The notes under the pieces were generated by a model, which was not told where the DNA came from, ran no database searches, and saw only the letters and a program-made list of their open reading frames with translations. Position numbers and translations under genes: made by a program. Source: Planctomycetaceae bacterium (GTDB lineage Bacteria; Planctomycetota; Planctomycetia; Planctomycetales; Planctomycetaceae). Taken from it: DNA of 16,368 nucleotides. Shown here one piece after another: positions 1 to 7,533 of this stretch (position 1 is the stretch's first letter; the number at the start of each line of letters is the position of its first letter). The stretch lies in the NCBI GenBank assembly GCA_029259875.1, contig JAJDEK010000262.1:1-16368 (forward strand). The letters run 5' to 3'.

Positions 1-2
1 TA

Positions 3-167
3 CGTGTGGCTGACTTACGAAGAGATGAAATCATTTTACATGAAACGCGCGGAGTGGCTTTACGTTTGGTAGAAAAAGGAGAGTTCGACCAACCTCGGTT
101 TGCCCCATTAAAAATTCGGGTGCTTGATCGATTTGGCCAATTAATGGATCTGGGACAGAGTGGCTAA
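3..167 (+). CDS. C-terminal end of an unrecognised protein (partial)
   Basis: An open frame enters from the left edge and stops at TAA 165-167, giving 54 residues that end in DRFGQLMDLGQSG. The stretch is charged, rich in Arg, Glu and Leu, and has no membrane segment or recognisable motif. I do not recognise the family. Unbroken reading up to the edge, protein-like composition and a tight fit (20 bases from the convergent permease stop) argue that it is real. The start lies outside the window, so length and domains cannot be judged. Confidence 0.55.
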   Translation, partial: RVADLRRDEIILHETRGVALRLVEKGEFDQPRFAPLKIRVLDRFGQLMDLGQSG

Positions 168-187
168 GGCTCTAAAGCAGATTCTAA

Positions 188-1315
188 TCAAGTCCAAATA
201 CGATTAGAAAACCAGGCAGCGAGAGTCCCACCAGTGATGACCGGAAACCAGGCGGCTTGATCTGGCGTAATTAGGTTCGTACTTCCCAGATAAGTGAAGC
301 ACTGAGAAATTACGAACAGCCCTCCCATAACACAAGCACAAACGGCAATATTCAGGATCTGACTACGGCTCTCTTTTCGAAGTACAAACGGAATTGATAC
401 CATGACGGCAATCAGATTCATGAAAGGGCGTGTTAAACGCGAATGTAAGTCCATCGTCTGTTTTCGAATTGAGAGGTCACTGAAGGACGGGTTATTGATT
501 CTCGCTATCAGCTCAGGGGTCGAGATCAAAGCACTCGCATTTCGATTACATAATTGATCGCAGCCGACATCAGTCACTATAAAAACATCCTTTGGATCGT
601 CTCCGGGAAGAATCATTTTTTTTGCAAATTCCGCGATTTGCAATTCATCATAGCGCGGAGACGCTTCTTTCAGTAACCAGCCACCCGGGGTGTTCGGTGT
701 CTGGGGATGATAAAAGGCTGTTCCTGCTTTTAGTGTCACAAAATCATGCACAGTGGGTTTGGAGAGAACGAATTCTGCATTATACATCATCTTTTCAGTA
801 AGGGATAACTTCTGCCCGTTGATCATAATCCTCGTACTAAAATCATAAACAGGTTCCACAAATTGATTACTAGAACCTCCATCACTACGATCTGCCTGAA
901 CTTTGTCGGCAATCTTGGGGATTAAAAGCTCCTGATTTGCAACCATAAAACAGTTGACGGTAATCGTGGCTACTACCAAAGGAATTGCCAGTCGGTAAGT
1001 AGGAATTCCTGCCGAAAGAACGGGGTTGAGTTCTCCGTGACGAACCATTAAAGAAAAGACTACGACGCCTGAAAGGATAGTCAAGATCGGGCTGACCATA
1101 TCAAAGAACATGCAAGATTGATACAAGTAGCGTTGAAACATCGTCCAAAACAAACTGGCCGAAGGATCATTTTCCACGGCCATTTGAAATTCATCGATAT
1201 TAGTGAAGCCATCAAAGACTACAAACAAACCATAGGTAGCCATGAATCCAATAATGAAGACATGGAAATATCGTTTTAACAAATAACGGTCGAAGGTTGT
1301 GAACACGTTTCCCAA
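188..1315 (-). CDS. LptF/LptG-type lipopolysaccharide export permease (YjgP/YjgQ family)
   Basis: This is a 375-residue inner-membrane protein of the LptF/LptG family, the membrane half of the LptB2FG transporter that lifts LPS out of the inner membrane. Layout seen: TM1 about residues 17-37, TM2 about 68-90, TM3 about 106-126, a soluble domain about 130-290 (the family's periplasmic beta-jellyroll), then TM4 about 296-313, TM5 about 322-345 and TM6 about 352-372. Length and the 3+3 helix layout are normal for the family. The start is TTG at 1315-1313. An in-frame TGA lies directly upstream and no ATG precedes TM1, so TTG (or GTG three codons later) must be used. No clear ribosome binding site is visible. 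The usual complex needs both LptF and LptG; only one permease is here and I cannot say which. A promoter-like sequence lies upstream on this strand. Confidence 0.88.
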   Translation of the reverse strand: MGNVFTTFDRYLLKRYFHVFIIGFMATYGLFVVFDGFTNIDEFQMAVENDPSASLFWTMFQRYLYQSCMFFDMVSPILTILSGVVVFSLMVRHGELNPVLSAGIPTYRLAIPLVVATITVNCFMVANQELLIPKIADKVQADRSDGGSSNQFVEPVYDFSTRIMINGQKLSLTEKMMYNAEFVLSKPTVHDFVTLKAGTAFYHPQTPNTPGGWLLKEASPRYDELQIAEFAKKMILPGDDPKDVFIVTDVGCDQLCNRNASALISTPELIARINNPSFSDLSIRKQTMDLHSRLTRPFMNLIAVMVSIPFVLRKESRSQILNIAVCACVMGGLFVISQCFTYLGSTNLITPDQAAWFPVITGGTLAAWFSNRIWT

Positions 1316-1374
1316 TCACTGATTATCTATAGAGCAATTGAACCAGAAGCATGGCTCAGAAAAGCAGGCCGCGT

Positions 1375-1403
1375 ATTACATAGGAATCAGTCAGATGGGT
1401 CAA
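1375..1403 (-). promoter_or_regulatory. Putative sigma70-like promoter of the LptF/G gene
   Basis: Read on the minus strand, TTGACC (1403-1398) is followed by a 17-base spacer and TGTAAT (1380-1375). Each hexamer matches the consensus at five of six positions and the spacing is ideal. Transcription would begin near 1368 and leave a leader of about 50 bases before the TTG start at 1315. The call rests on sequence similarity only. Confidence 0.4.
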
Positions 1404-1678
1404 TATCAGGAAAACCTAAACTCCACGCTGCAGTAAACATACGCTACCTAATCCTGGATCATATATTATTTAGTTCTAGTAGGTGACCAAAGAGATGATT
1501 TTCTAGGACACATATAAAAGCATCTTTCATAAGTTATTTTGAAAAAACGACTTATGTAACAAATGATCATTTAGAAAGTTTCCAACTATCGACATTTAAT
1601 TCACGTAGAGAATAATAGAAGCGGATGAGTTCCTACAAAACGAAAGTCGATTGCGAAGGTTTCTCGTCACTTGAGAAC

Positions 1679-1701
1679 TTTTAAAAGCTATGCTTTTGAA
1701 A
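1679..1701 (+). other. Hairpin in the presumed leader of the DksA-like gene
   Basis: The arms TTTTAAAAGC (1679-1688) and GCTTTTGAAA (1692-1701) pair over ten positions, with one G-T pair and a TAT loop. No T-tract follows directly, so it is a poor terminator. It could be a leader structure or protein site. Such A/T-rich hairpins also arise by chance. Confidence 0.3.
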
Positions 1702-1754
1702 TAACAACTTTTGAACCTACATGCCGAAATTGATTATTATGAGGGGAAGAGAGA

Positions 1755-2207
1755 GTGGTACGAAAAGACGCAATAGTCAGGTTGCACAAGCAACTCTTAA
1801 CTAGACGAGATGTACTCAAAAAACTGGTGACTGGGAGTTCAGAAGGTTCCTCAGCCAGCCGCGCTATTGTAGAAGATAGTGGCGATGCTGCTATTCGCGA
1901 AACCCGTCAGGGGTTAGAGTCGCATTTAGCAGAAATTGAGTCTCAAGAGTTAGTACAGATTCGCCGCGCGATCTCACTGATTCAAGAAGGGCGCTACGGT
2001 CATTGCGAAGCCTGTACGAAAAGTATACCAATTGCTCGACTTAAGGCTGTTCCCTATACCATGTTCTGCGTCGATTGTGCGCAAAAGCGCGAATCAATGG
2101 GCTTACCCAATAGTGATGTTGGTAGCGATTGGGAGAATGCCTACGAATTTGAAGGTCGGCTTAACGATCAAGATGTGAGAATCCATGATTTGGATATGGA
2201 AAAATAA
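1755..2207 (+). CDS. DksA/TraR-family C4 zinc-finger regulator
   Basis: This 150-residue protein has the DksA/TraR architecture: a helical hairpin (about 5-75), then a four-cysteine zinc finger (C84, C87, C105, C108) in the typical context GRYGHCEAC...FCVDC. Family members enter the RNA polymerase secondary channel and alter initiation, with ppGpp in the case of E. coli DksA. At the expected coiled-coil tip is DSGDAA (residues 41-46), which fits the DxxDxA pattern that E. coli DksA uses to act on polymerase (DPVDRA). It lacks the N-terminal part of E. coli DksA and has an acidic tail of about 35 residues after the finger. The start is GTG 1755, the first possible start after an in-frame TGA (1740-1742), preceded by a strong purine ribosome binding site, GAGGGGAAG (1741-1749). 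It appears to be transcribed alone. I am sure of the family, less of the exact role. Confidence 0.9.
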   Translation: MVRKDAIVRLHKQLLTRRDVLKKLVTGSSEGSSASRAIVEDSGDAAIRETRQGLESHLAEIESQELVQIRRAISLIQEGRYGHCEACTKSIPIARLKAVPYTMFCVDCAQKRESMGLPNSDVGSDWENAYEFEGRLNDQDVRIHDLDMEK

Positions 2208-2347
2208 ACTCTCCTTCCGATATCAAAGAAAGAGGATTCATAAGATTTGATTGTGAGTTTATTTATCTCTTCACAAGCCATTCTTTTCTCCATCAATAGT
2301 TTGCGTTATTGGAGAGATTAATAGCAATCAGTAGTGTGATCCTTTGC

Positions 2348-2399
2348 ATTACCGGAAATCACTTTATTTGAAATTGATCAATTGCTGATTTCCTGTAAT
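2348..2399. repeat. Imperfect 14-base inverted repeat upstream of htrA
   Basis: ATTACCGGAAATCA (2348-2361) and TGATTTCCTGTAAT (2386-2399) are inverted copies matching at 13 of 14 positions, with a 24-base spacer. The spacer holds a perfect 12-base palindrome, AATTGATCAATT (2372-2383). No T-run follows, so a simple terminator is unlikely. Its place, about 105-156 bases before the htrA start, suits an operator or leader structure. Confidence 0.4.
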
Positions 2400-2503
2400 C
2401 AAAATCGTCCGGCAGTTGGCGAAGGAGTGCCTTATTTTGCCGTAGCTAGAAATAGCTGTTATGCAAAAATATCGGTCCTGGGTCCCGCTGAAAGACTTGC
2501 AAT

Positions 2504-4039
2504 ATGAAAAATCGATACACGCTCGTTTTAGTGCTTGCGTTTACTCTCTCTGCTTCATTGTGGAGCACTTGCTTTGAGTCTCCCTTGAACTCAAAACATC
2601 TGGAAGCAAAGGTTCCTGCACAGGGAATCGCTCGACAACATATCTCTACAACTCTCCCTCTCTCATCGCTACACGAAGGCAGTAAGCACCTCGCGAAAAT
2701 TGCGAAACTAGCGACACCCAGTGTAGTACACATTCAATGTGAACGACAAACACCACGTGGAGCTGTAGAAGAAACCGGTTCAGGTGTTATCGTGCGAGGC
2801 GAAGAATCTTCTGGTTTGTTTATCGTTACGAACAGGCATGTGGTTCGGGGTTCAAATGGTAAATCCATATCAATTCAATTGCACGACGGACGTCTTATAC
2901 ACCCGCAACGTAAGTGGGAAGACAAGGATACTGATCTCGCTGTTTTAAAGGTAAACGCTACTGATCTTTTACCGGCAGATTGGGGAGACAGTGATAACCT
3001 TGATATCGGACATATGGTATTGGCGATGGGAAGCCCTTTTGGGTTGAGTGAATCAGTCACGTTGGGAATCATCAGTGCGAAAGGTCGTCGTTCTCTCCAA
3101 TTAGGAAGTGGCTCTGAAGTTCTTAATCAGAATTTTTTGCAAACAGATGCTGCCATCAATCCGGGAAATAGTGGTGGACCTTTAATTGATCTCGAAGGGA
3201 AAATCATCGGCATCAATACAGCGATTGCATCTAACAGTGGCGGTAATGATGGTATTGGTTTTAGTATTCCCAGTAAACTCGTTCGTCATGTATTCAACCA
3301 ACTCGTCAAGTATGGTCAAGTATATCGCGCTTACCTCGGAGTTCAGCTTGACCCTGAGTTTAGCGTAGCAACTGCGAGCCGTTTGAAGATGGATCGCGTA
3401 CGTGGTGCGCGTGTGGTTAAAGTCATTTCAAATACACCTGCTTCCCGCGCAAATTTGAAATATGATGACATCATTCTCAGTTTTGCCGGAATTGATGTCC
3501 TAGATCAAAATCACTTGATCAATCTGGTGAGCCTGACTCCAATCGATAAGCGTGCCAGCGTAGTCCTGCTGAGGAATGGTCGAAAAATCAATGTCATGGT
3601 GGAATTGGCAAACCGGAAAATTCTGGATGAACTAGAACGAAAGCAGAAAAGCGAATCTGAACAGTCTTCAATACGAATAGGGCCTTCGGTTGAATCCACA
3701 AGCTTTCAGCGCATTAAGAATAATAACAATGAGAAAGCACTAAGCGATTCAGGTTTACAACTGTATGCAATGAATGAAGAACTTGCGATTCAACTGGGAT
3801 TCGAGAAATCACAGTCGGGGTTACTTGTTTTGGATGTGGCTCAAGAAAGCCCTCTCTACGGAGTCGTTAACTTATATGATGTGATTGAAGAAGTAGCTGG
3901 TACCCCAGTACAAAATCTGAGTGAGTTCCAACAAGTACTAAAACAGAATCAGGCACTCAAGTCTCTGGTACTGAAAGTATCCAATGGCAAAAAAGGGAAG
4001 CCACATCATCAGTTAATGATCTGGCAGAGAAATCAGTAG
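2504..4039 (+). CDS. HtrA/DegP-type periplasmic serine protease with two PDZ domains
   Basis: This 511-residue envelope protease of the trypsin-like S1C family would handle quality control of misfolded exported proteins. Residues 1-22 are a hydrophobic signal peptide or anchor. The protease domain spans about 60-265 with the full triad: H112 (TNRHVV), D144 (DTDLAVLKV) and S223 (NPGNSGGP). PDZ1 lies at about 275-368. A charged, Ser/Asn-rich linker (about 372-415) leads to PDZ2 at about 417-497. Length and order match DegP/DegQ. The ATG at 2504 directly precedes the signal peptide. The ribosome binding site is weak (GAAAG, 11 bases upstream), which is not rare here. The gene stands alone, with an inverted repeat upstream and a strong hairpin terminator downstream. 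Which DegP-like role it has cannot be told from sequence. Confidence 0.93.
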   Translation: MKNRYTLVLVLAFTLSASLWSTCFESPLNSKHLEAKVPAQGIARQHISTTLPLSSLHEGSKHLAKIAKLATPSVVHIQCERQTPRGAVEETGSGVIVRGEESSGLFIVTNRHVVRGSNGKSISIQLHDGRLIHPQRKWEDKDTDLAVLKVNATDLLPADWGDSDNLDIGHMVLAMGSPFGLSESVTLGIISAKGRRSLQLGSGSEVLNQNFLQTDAAINPGNSGGPLIDLEGKIIGINTAIASNSGGNDGIGFSIPSKLVRHVFNQLVKYGQVYRAYLGVQLDPEFSVATASRLKMDRVRGARVVKVISNTPASRANLKYDDIILSFAGIDVLDQNHLINLVSLTPIDKRASVVLLRNGRKINVMVELANRKILDELERKQKSESEQSSIRIGPSVESTSFQRIKNNNNEKALSDSGLQLYAMNEELAIQLGFEKSQSGLLVLDVAQESPLYGVVNLYDVIEEVAGTPVQNLSEFQQVLKQNQALKSLVLKVSNGKKGKPHHQLMIWQRNQ

Positions 4040-4092
4040 TTCTGAGGACGTACTAATCCTGAACTCAACAAAGACTATTACAACAACGAAAA

Positions 4093-4130
4093 AAACCAGG
4101 TCAGTTAAATGCTGACCTGGTTTCGTTTTT
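4093..4130. terminator. Bidirectional rho-independent terminator between htrA and the DUF11 gene
   Basis: AAACCAGGTCAG (4093-4104) pairs perfectly with CTGACCTGGTTT (4112-4123), a 12-base stem with a 7-base loop. On the plus strand it is followed by CGTTTTTG. On the minus strand the stem continues into a run of T (plus-strand A-run 4089-4095). It lies between two convergent stop codons (4037-4039 and 4154-4156), so it can end transcription from both sides. Confidence 0.85.
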
Positions 4131-4153
4131 GTATATCACTGAGTGATTCACAT

Positions 4154-6277
4154 TTAGTCTTTATAGAATCGAGTCAACTCTTCAAAGATGAGTGGATCAC
4201 GAATGGAGTCGCTGGCAAGACGTGCTCTAAAGCGATGATTTCCTTCGACAGATCCACGCACAATCACTTGGTAATTCACCGAGCCTCCTGGTGCCAAGTC
4301 TCCCAGAGATTTGAAGACAACAACTCCATTTTCTGAGATATGCTGTGTAGGACCGGTTGCTGAGATCAATTGGACTCCTGGTGGAAGTTCGCAAGAGATT
4401 GAAACATTTGAAGCAGACTTACTTCCATCATTTTTGACAATCAATTTGTATCCGGTTTCAGCACCAATTTCGACGGGATCGTCCAAGTCGGAAATTTCCA
4501 GAACAAGTTGTGCCGTTCCCTCAATTCGGGTTTGTAGCTGAGCATCAGATTTGACATTGTGCTCAGAAACTGCCCGCACATGATGGACATAGTTACCAAT
4601 CGTCTTAGTTTTCAACTTCAATTTGACGTTTGAAGACTGACCTGGTTCCATGCGACCGAGGAACCAACTGATAGTTGAGTCTTCCGGATTATACTGTCCG
4701 CCGTGGTCAGCGTTTACAAATTCGAAGCCTTCAGGAACCCTGTGTAAAACCCTGACATTGTTTGTTGCTGCGGCTCCGTCATTGATTGTCGTAATCACAT
4801 ACTGAGCATTGCGGCCTTTGTAACGAAGCCCGGGACCATCAATGGCAACTTGTACTTTAGGAGCAATCACGTTCACACGTGCTTGAGTAGTTTGAACCAA
4901 ACCACCTTCCGCTTTCGCCTGAACTCTCACAACTTGCTCACCACCCAGAACAGCGGCTAATGCAAGTCGAATCGTACGAGTCTCACCAGGATTCAGAGAG
5001 CCGACCTGCATTTGCAGAAATTCAGCGGTAACATGTTCTAGTCCTGGTGGGATTTCTGCTTCCAGAATAACATTATGTAATGTTCCTGTTCCTGGGTTGG
5101 AGATTGTCACAGACTGAGAAGCGGGTTCACCAATCATGACATTGGTTGGCCCTTTCACAGCAACTTGCAGCAGTGGCTCTGCAACCGTAAACGATTGAGA
5201 TAATGTATTCGTAAACCGAACATTGGCGGTAGCCGAGATCGCTCCACGCTGACTGGGAATCATAGAAATCTGGATCGTCTTCGTTTCTCCAGGTTTCAGC
5301 GATTCAAATTTCCATTCCAGATGATCGCGACTTGAAGTAGGTTGTGGAGCAGCATTCGTTAACCGGACTGAAACTGGAAAGAAAGCTTCCACAAGAACGT
5401 CATTAGTCGTTTGTTGACCTTCGTTCTTGATTTCAAGTTCAAACTTACATTCCTGGCCTACATTGATTTCAGTTTTCTTAGTCCACTTGTGAGAAACTTT
5501 AGATGTAGAGACTTTAGAAGAAACACCAACAGGCAGTGGAGCTTTTTGAATAACACTACGATTTTGTATGGGTGCTGAAATCGTAATTCCGGTAGGCTGA
5601 GTCGATTTGACTTTATTTTGCGTTTGCTCAAATGTTAAGTGATGCTTGTTTTCAACACTCTTTTGATTGGGAATACGTGGAATCGTAACATTTGGTTTTT
5701 GAGACGTTGCCTGATTCAAATCTGCAGGCCTGCGAAATTGTTGATTATTTTTTGGACCTGCACTGACCTGTTGAATCTTGCCATTGCGAGACTGATCATT
5801 GCCTTGTTGGAATTCAGCATGCACAATGCTTTTCTTATCAGCTTGCTTAGAAGAAAATTCTTCAAATCGATATTTTTTCTTCTTCGTAGCAGATTCGGCA
5901 TGGCCCACTTGTTGGAATGCTGAGCGTTTACCCTGTTGTGCCTGCTGCTTGTCTTCCAACCGACGATAAGGACGTTCCTGACCGAAGAGTTCTTTGTAGT
6001 AATTGGGAACCTGCGAGAGATTGGCTTTCGCAGATTGTTTAGATGGTGGAAGCTGGTTCGTCCCAGGTGATTTCTGATTCGTCCGAGAAATAGTAATTCT
6101 TCCCTCAGAAGATTTTACTTTTTCACTCTGATTAGAGAAAAATTGATTCGTTGCCTTCGAGGGGGGAATGGCGTCGAAGGGGGACTTCGATTCAAAAATG
6201 CGGTCATCGGCGGCTGCGATACTCGCACTCATTACCATAGTTGAAAATATCGCGAGCATCTTTTTTCCGCGTCGCAT
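4154..6277 (-). CDS. Secreted protein with four DUF11-type repeats and a Gln/Lys-rich disordered N-terminal half
   Basis: This is a 707-residue exported protein. The chosen start, ATG at 6277-6275, has AAGGAG seven bases upstream (6290-6285) and begins a clear signal peptide (MRRGKKMLAIF..., cleavage near residue 23, SIAAADD). Residues about 30-265 are low-complexity, rich in Gln, Lys, Ser and Asn, and probably disordered. Then come four tandem beta-sandwich repeats of the DUF11 type at about 268-370, 372-472, 474-587 and 588-700. Each has the hallmarks N-[EPD]-G...(N)V, then a PxG or PV segment, then LxPGE/G or MEPGQ before the last strand. DUF11 proteins are surface or periplasmic structural proteins, and planctomycete members are often labelled OmcB-like. 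This one has only two cysteines in the mature part, so cysteine cross-linking as in Chlamydia OmcB is not expected. No membrane anchor or sorting signal is visible at the C-terminus. Function is unknown; a cell-surface role is inference. Confidence 0.88.
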   Translation of the reverse strand: MRRGKKMLAIFSTMVMSASIAAADDRIFESKSPFDAIPPSKATNQFFSNQSEKVKSSEGRITISRTNQKSPGTNQLPPSKQSAKANLSQVPNYYKELFGQERPYRRLEDKQQAQQGKRSAFQQVGHAESATKKKKYRFEEFSSKQADKKSIVHAEFQQGNDQSRNGKIQQVSAGPKNNQQFRRPADLNQATSQKPNVTIPRIPNQKSVENKHHLTFEQTQNKVKSTQPTGITISAPIQNRSVIQKAPLPVGVSSKVSTSKVSHKWTKKTEINVGQECKFELEIKNEGQQTTNDVLVEAFFPVSVRLTNAAPQPTSSRDHLEWKFESLKPGETKTIQISMIPSQRGAISATANVRFTNTLSQSFTVAEPLLQVAVKGPTNVMIGEPASQSVTISNPGTGTLHNVILEAEIPPGLEHVTAEFLQMQVGSLNPGETRTIRLALAAVLGGEQVVRVQAKAEGGLVQTTQARVNVIAPKVQVAIDGPGLRYKGRNAQYVITTINDGAAATNNVRVLHRVPEGFEFVNADHGGQYNPEDSTISWFLGRMEPGQSSNVKLKLKTKTIGNYVHHVRAVSEHNVKSDAQLQTRIEGTAQLVLEISDLDDPVEIGAETGYKLIVKNDGSKSASNVSISCELPPGVQLISATGPTQHISENGVVVFKSLGDLAPGGSVNYQVIVRGSVEGNHRFRARLASDSIRDPLIFEELTRFYKD

Positions 6278-6786
6278 TTTGTTTCTCCTTACCGATTGGA
6301 ATTTACTGCTGGATAGGACTGAATATTGATTGGGTTTGACATGACGAGATTGGTGAGAGCAGGTGAGTTCAAATAAATTACAAACTGCGATATGGTTCTT
6401 ATCCATCTCTCTTTATCGGATGTAGGGATTCTAAACATTGAATGGGATATTCCAATTTTTTAAAATAAATGGAAATTATAAAATATTCTGATTATGACGG
6501 TTTCTTAAGTTCCACTTGGTCAGTAAAGCGAAAAAGTATCACAAGTTTAAATTCTATAAGGTATTACGTAGTTGGTTTTGTCAGTCGCAGCAGTAAAATG
6601 TAGTGGGAGTCAGGCTCGACATCCTTCTGCGGAAGTATACATTTACACCTATTCTGTTTCTCAGGAATCGCTGGTCATGAAATCCAGACTCCCTACGATT
6701 GACGCGGAACTTGAATCTTCGAAAATGTCTATGTGTAACAGCAAAGCCTGTAGTTGGAGTAAGATCTTTCCCTGGTTTCAATTACT
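6278..6786. other. Divergent intergenic region between the DUF11 gene and lipB
   Basis: This is 509 bases with no gene I can support. The DUF11 frame stays open upstream to 6406, but that stretch reads like leader sequence and lies above a much better start. Near 6475-6480 a minus-strand TATAAT could be a -10 box for the DUF11 gene, though no matching -35 hexamer is seen at 16-18 bases. Towards lipB, TTGAAT followed 17 bases later by TGTAAC (about 6711-6739) is a weak promoter-like pair. No terminator, repeat or RNA structure stood out. Short open frames on both strands at 6572-6790 look like chance. Confidence 0.4.
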
Positions 6787-7533
6787 ATGAAAACTCATTC
6801 TCCTCATTCTGACCTTTTGCAAAAACAAAACCGGGCAATCAAAATATACATGCTGGGGTGTGTCGATTTTGATTCATTGTTGGTCTTGCAAAAACACGCC
6901 TTAGAAGAAATGAGTCGACAACAAACAGACCAGGCAGTCCTCTTTGTTTGTGAACATCCTCCAATCATCACAGTGGGACGAGAAGGAAGCCGCAACCAGC
7001 TCACAAAATACTATCAGGAGTTCAAATCCGGACAGATTGACGTTCGCTGGCTCAATCGAGGTGGAGGAGCTCTATTGCACGCGCCAGGCCAATTGGCCGT
7101 TTACCCCTTATTCCCCTTGAATCAAATTGGTATGTGCGTTCACGATTACCAAATCGGGATAAAACAAGCACTCATAGATATGGCAGCAGAACAACGAGTG
7201 GAAGCACAAACCCAACCCGACTCGGCAGGAATTTTTAGCCGTTGTGGGCAGTTTGCCAGCCTGGGGGCTGCGATTCAATCTTGGATTTCTTACTATGGCT
7301 TTTATATCAATGTTTCACCAGATATGAAATTACTACGCTTGATCGATTCCAATCAGTACGACCACCGACTCACATCTCTGTCTGCGATACTCACGCGGGA
7401 AGCCAACATGAGTTCTGTTCGCGAGAGTATTGTGAGACAGCTTGTGCTAAAATTTGGCTACCAGAATACCCATTTTTTTACAAAACACCCCTTATTGCAT
7501 AAAGTAAAGAAAAACGTTTATGTCCACGCTTAA
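6787..7533 (+). CDS. lipB: LipB-family octanoyltransferase homologue lacking the catalytic Lys/Cys pair
   Basis: This 248-residue protein has the BPL/LplA/LipB fold. LipB moves octanoate from acyl carrier protein to lipoyl domains through a Cys thioester, assisted by a Lys. Family marks seen: CEHPPIITVGR (55-65), NRGGGALLHAPGQL (90-103; usual form RGGxxTYHGPGQ), and AGIF...FASLG (147-160). Aligned without gaps to E. coli LipB, the Lys135 position (KICSLG) is Gln155 (QFASLG) and the Cys169 position (INPCGY) is Asn189 (IDSNQY). The spacing, 34 residues, is identical. The canonical mechanism therefore cannot work. Remaining cysteines are 25, 55, 117 and 153; C153, two residues before Gln155, is the nearest possible stand-in. 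The ATG start has no clear ribosome binding site. The gene overlaps lipA by 14 bases, so it is almost surely co-transcribed with it. It could be an enzyme with altered chemistry, an accessory protein, or a decaying copy; the intact frame speaks against decay. Confidence 0.85.
   Translation: MKTHSPHSDLLQKQNRAIKIYMLGCVDFDSLLVLQKHALEEMSRQQTDQAVLFVCEHPPIITVGREGSRNQLTKYYQEFKSGQIDVRWLNRGGGALLHAPGQLAVYPLFPLNQIGMCVHDYQIGIKQALIDMAAEQRVEAQTQPDSAGIFSRCGQFASLGAAIQSWISYYGFYINVSPDMKLLRLIDSNQYDHRLTSLSAILTREANMSSVRESIVRQLVLKFGYQNTHFFTKHPLLHKVKKNVYVHA

Larger units (their letters stand above)
1316..1754. other. Divergent intergenic region between the permease and the DksA-like gene
   Basis: This is 439 bases of A/T-rich DNA with no plausible gene. 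It should hold promoters for both flanking genes. The only good match is the minus-strand promoter at 1375-1403. On the plus strand, TTGAAA at 1539 with AATGAT 17 bases later is a weak candidate. A hairpin (1679-1688 with 1692-1701, ten pairs including one G-T, three-base loop) lies 54 bases before the dksA-like start and may sit in its leader. I see no RNA gene or long repeat. Confidence 0.5.

Noticed and set aside
2442..2459. AGCTAGAAATAGC hairpin that resembles the joined stem of Cas9 guide RNAs
   Set aside because: It is a short GAAA-capped stem in the htrA leader. No repeats, spacers, anti-repeat or cas genes are present, so the likeness is chance.
6278..6406. 43-codon upstream extension of the DUF11 gene beginning at ATG 6406
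   Set aside because: It would bury the signal peptide. The internal ATG at 6277 has AAGGAG at seven bases and starts a clear export signal.
6572..6790. Small open frames on both strands upstream of lipB
   Set aside because: No ribosome binding site, no recognisable protein features and overlapping frames on both strands; they look like chance.
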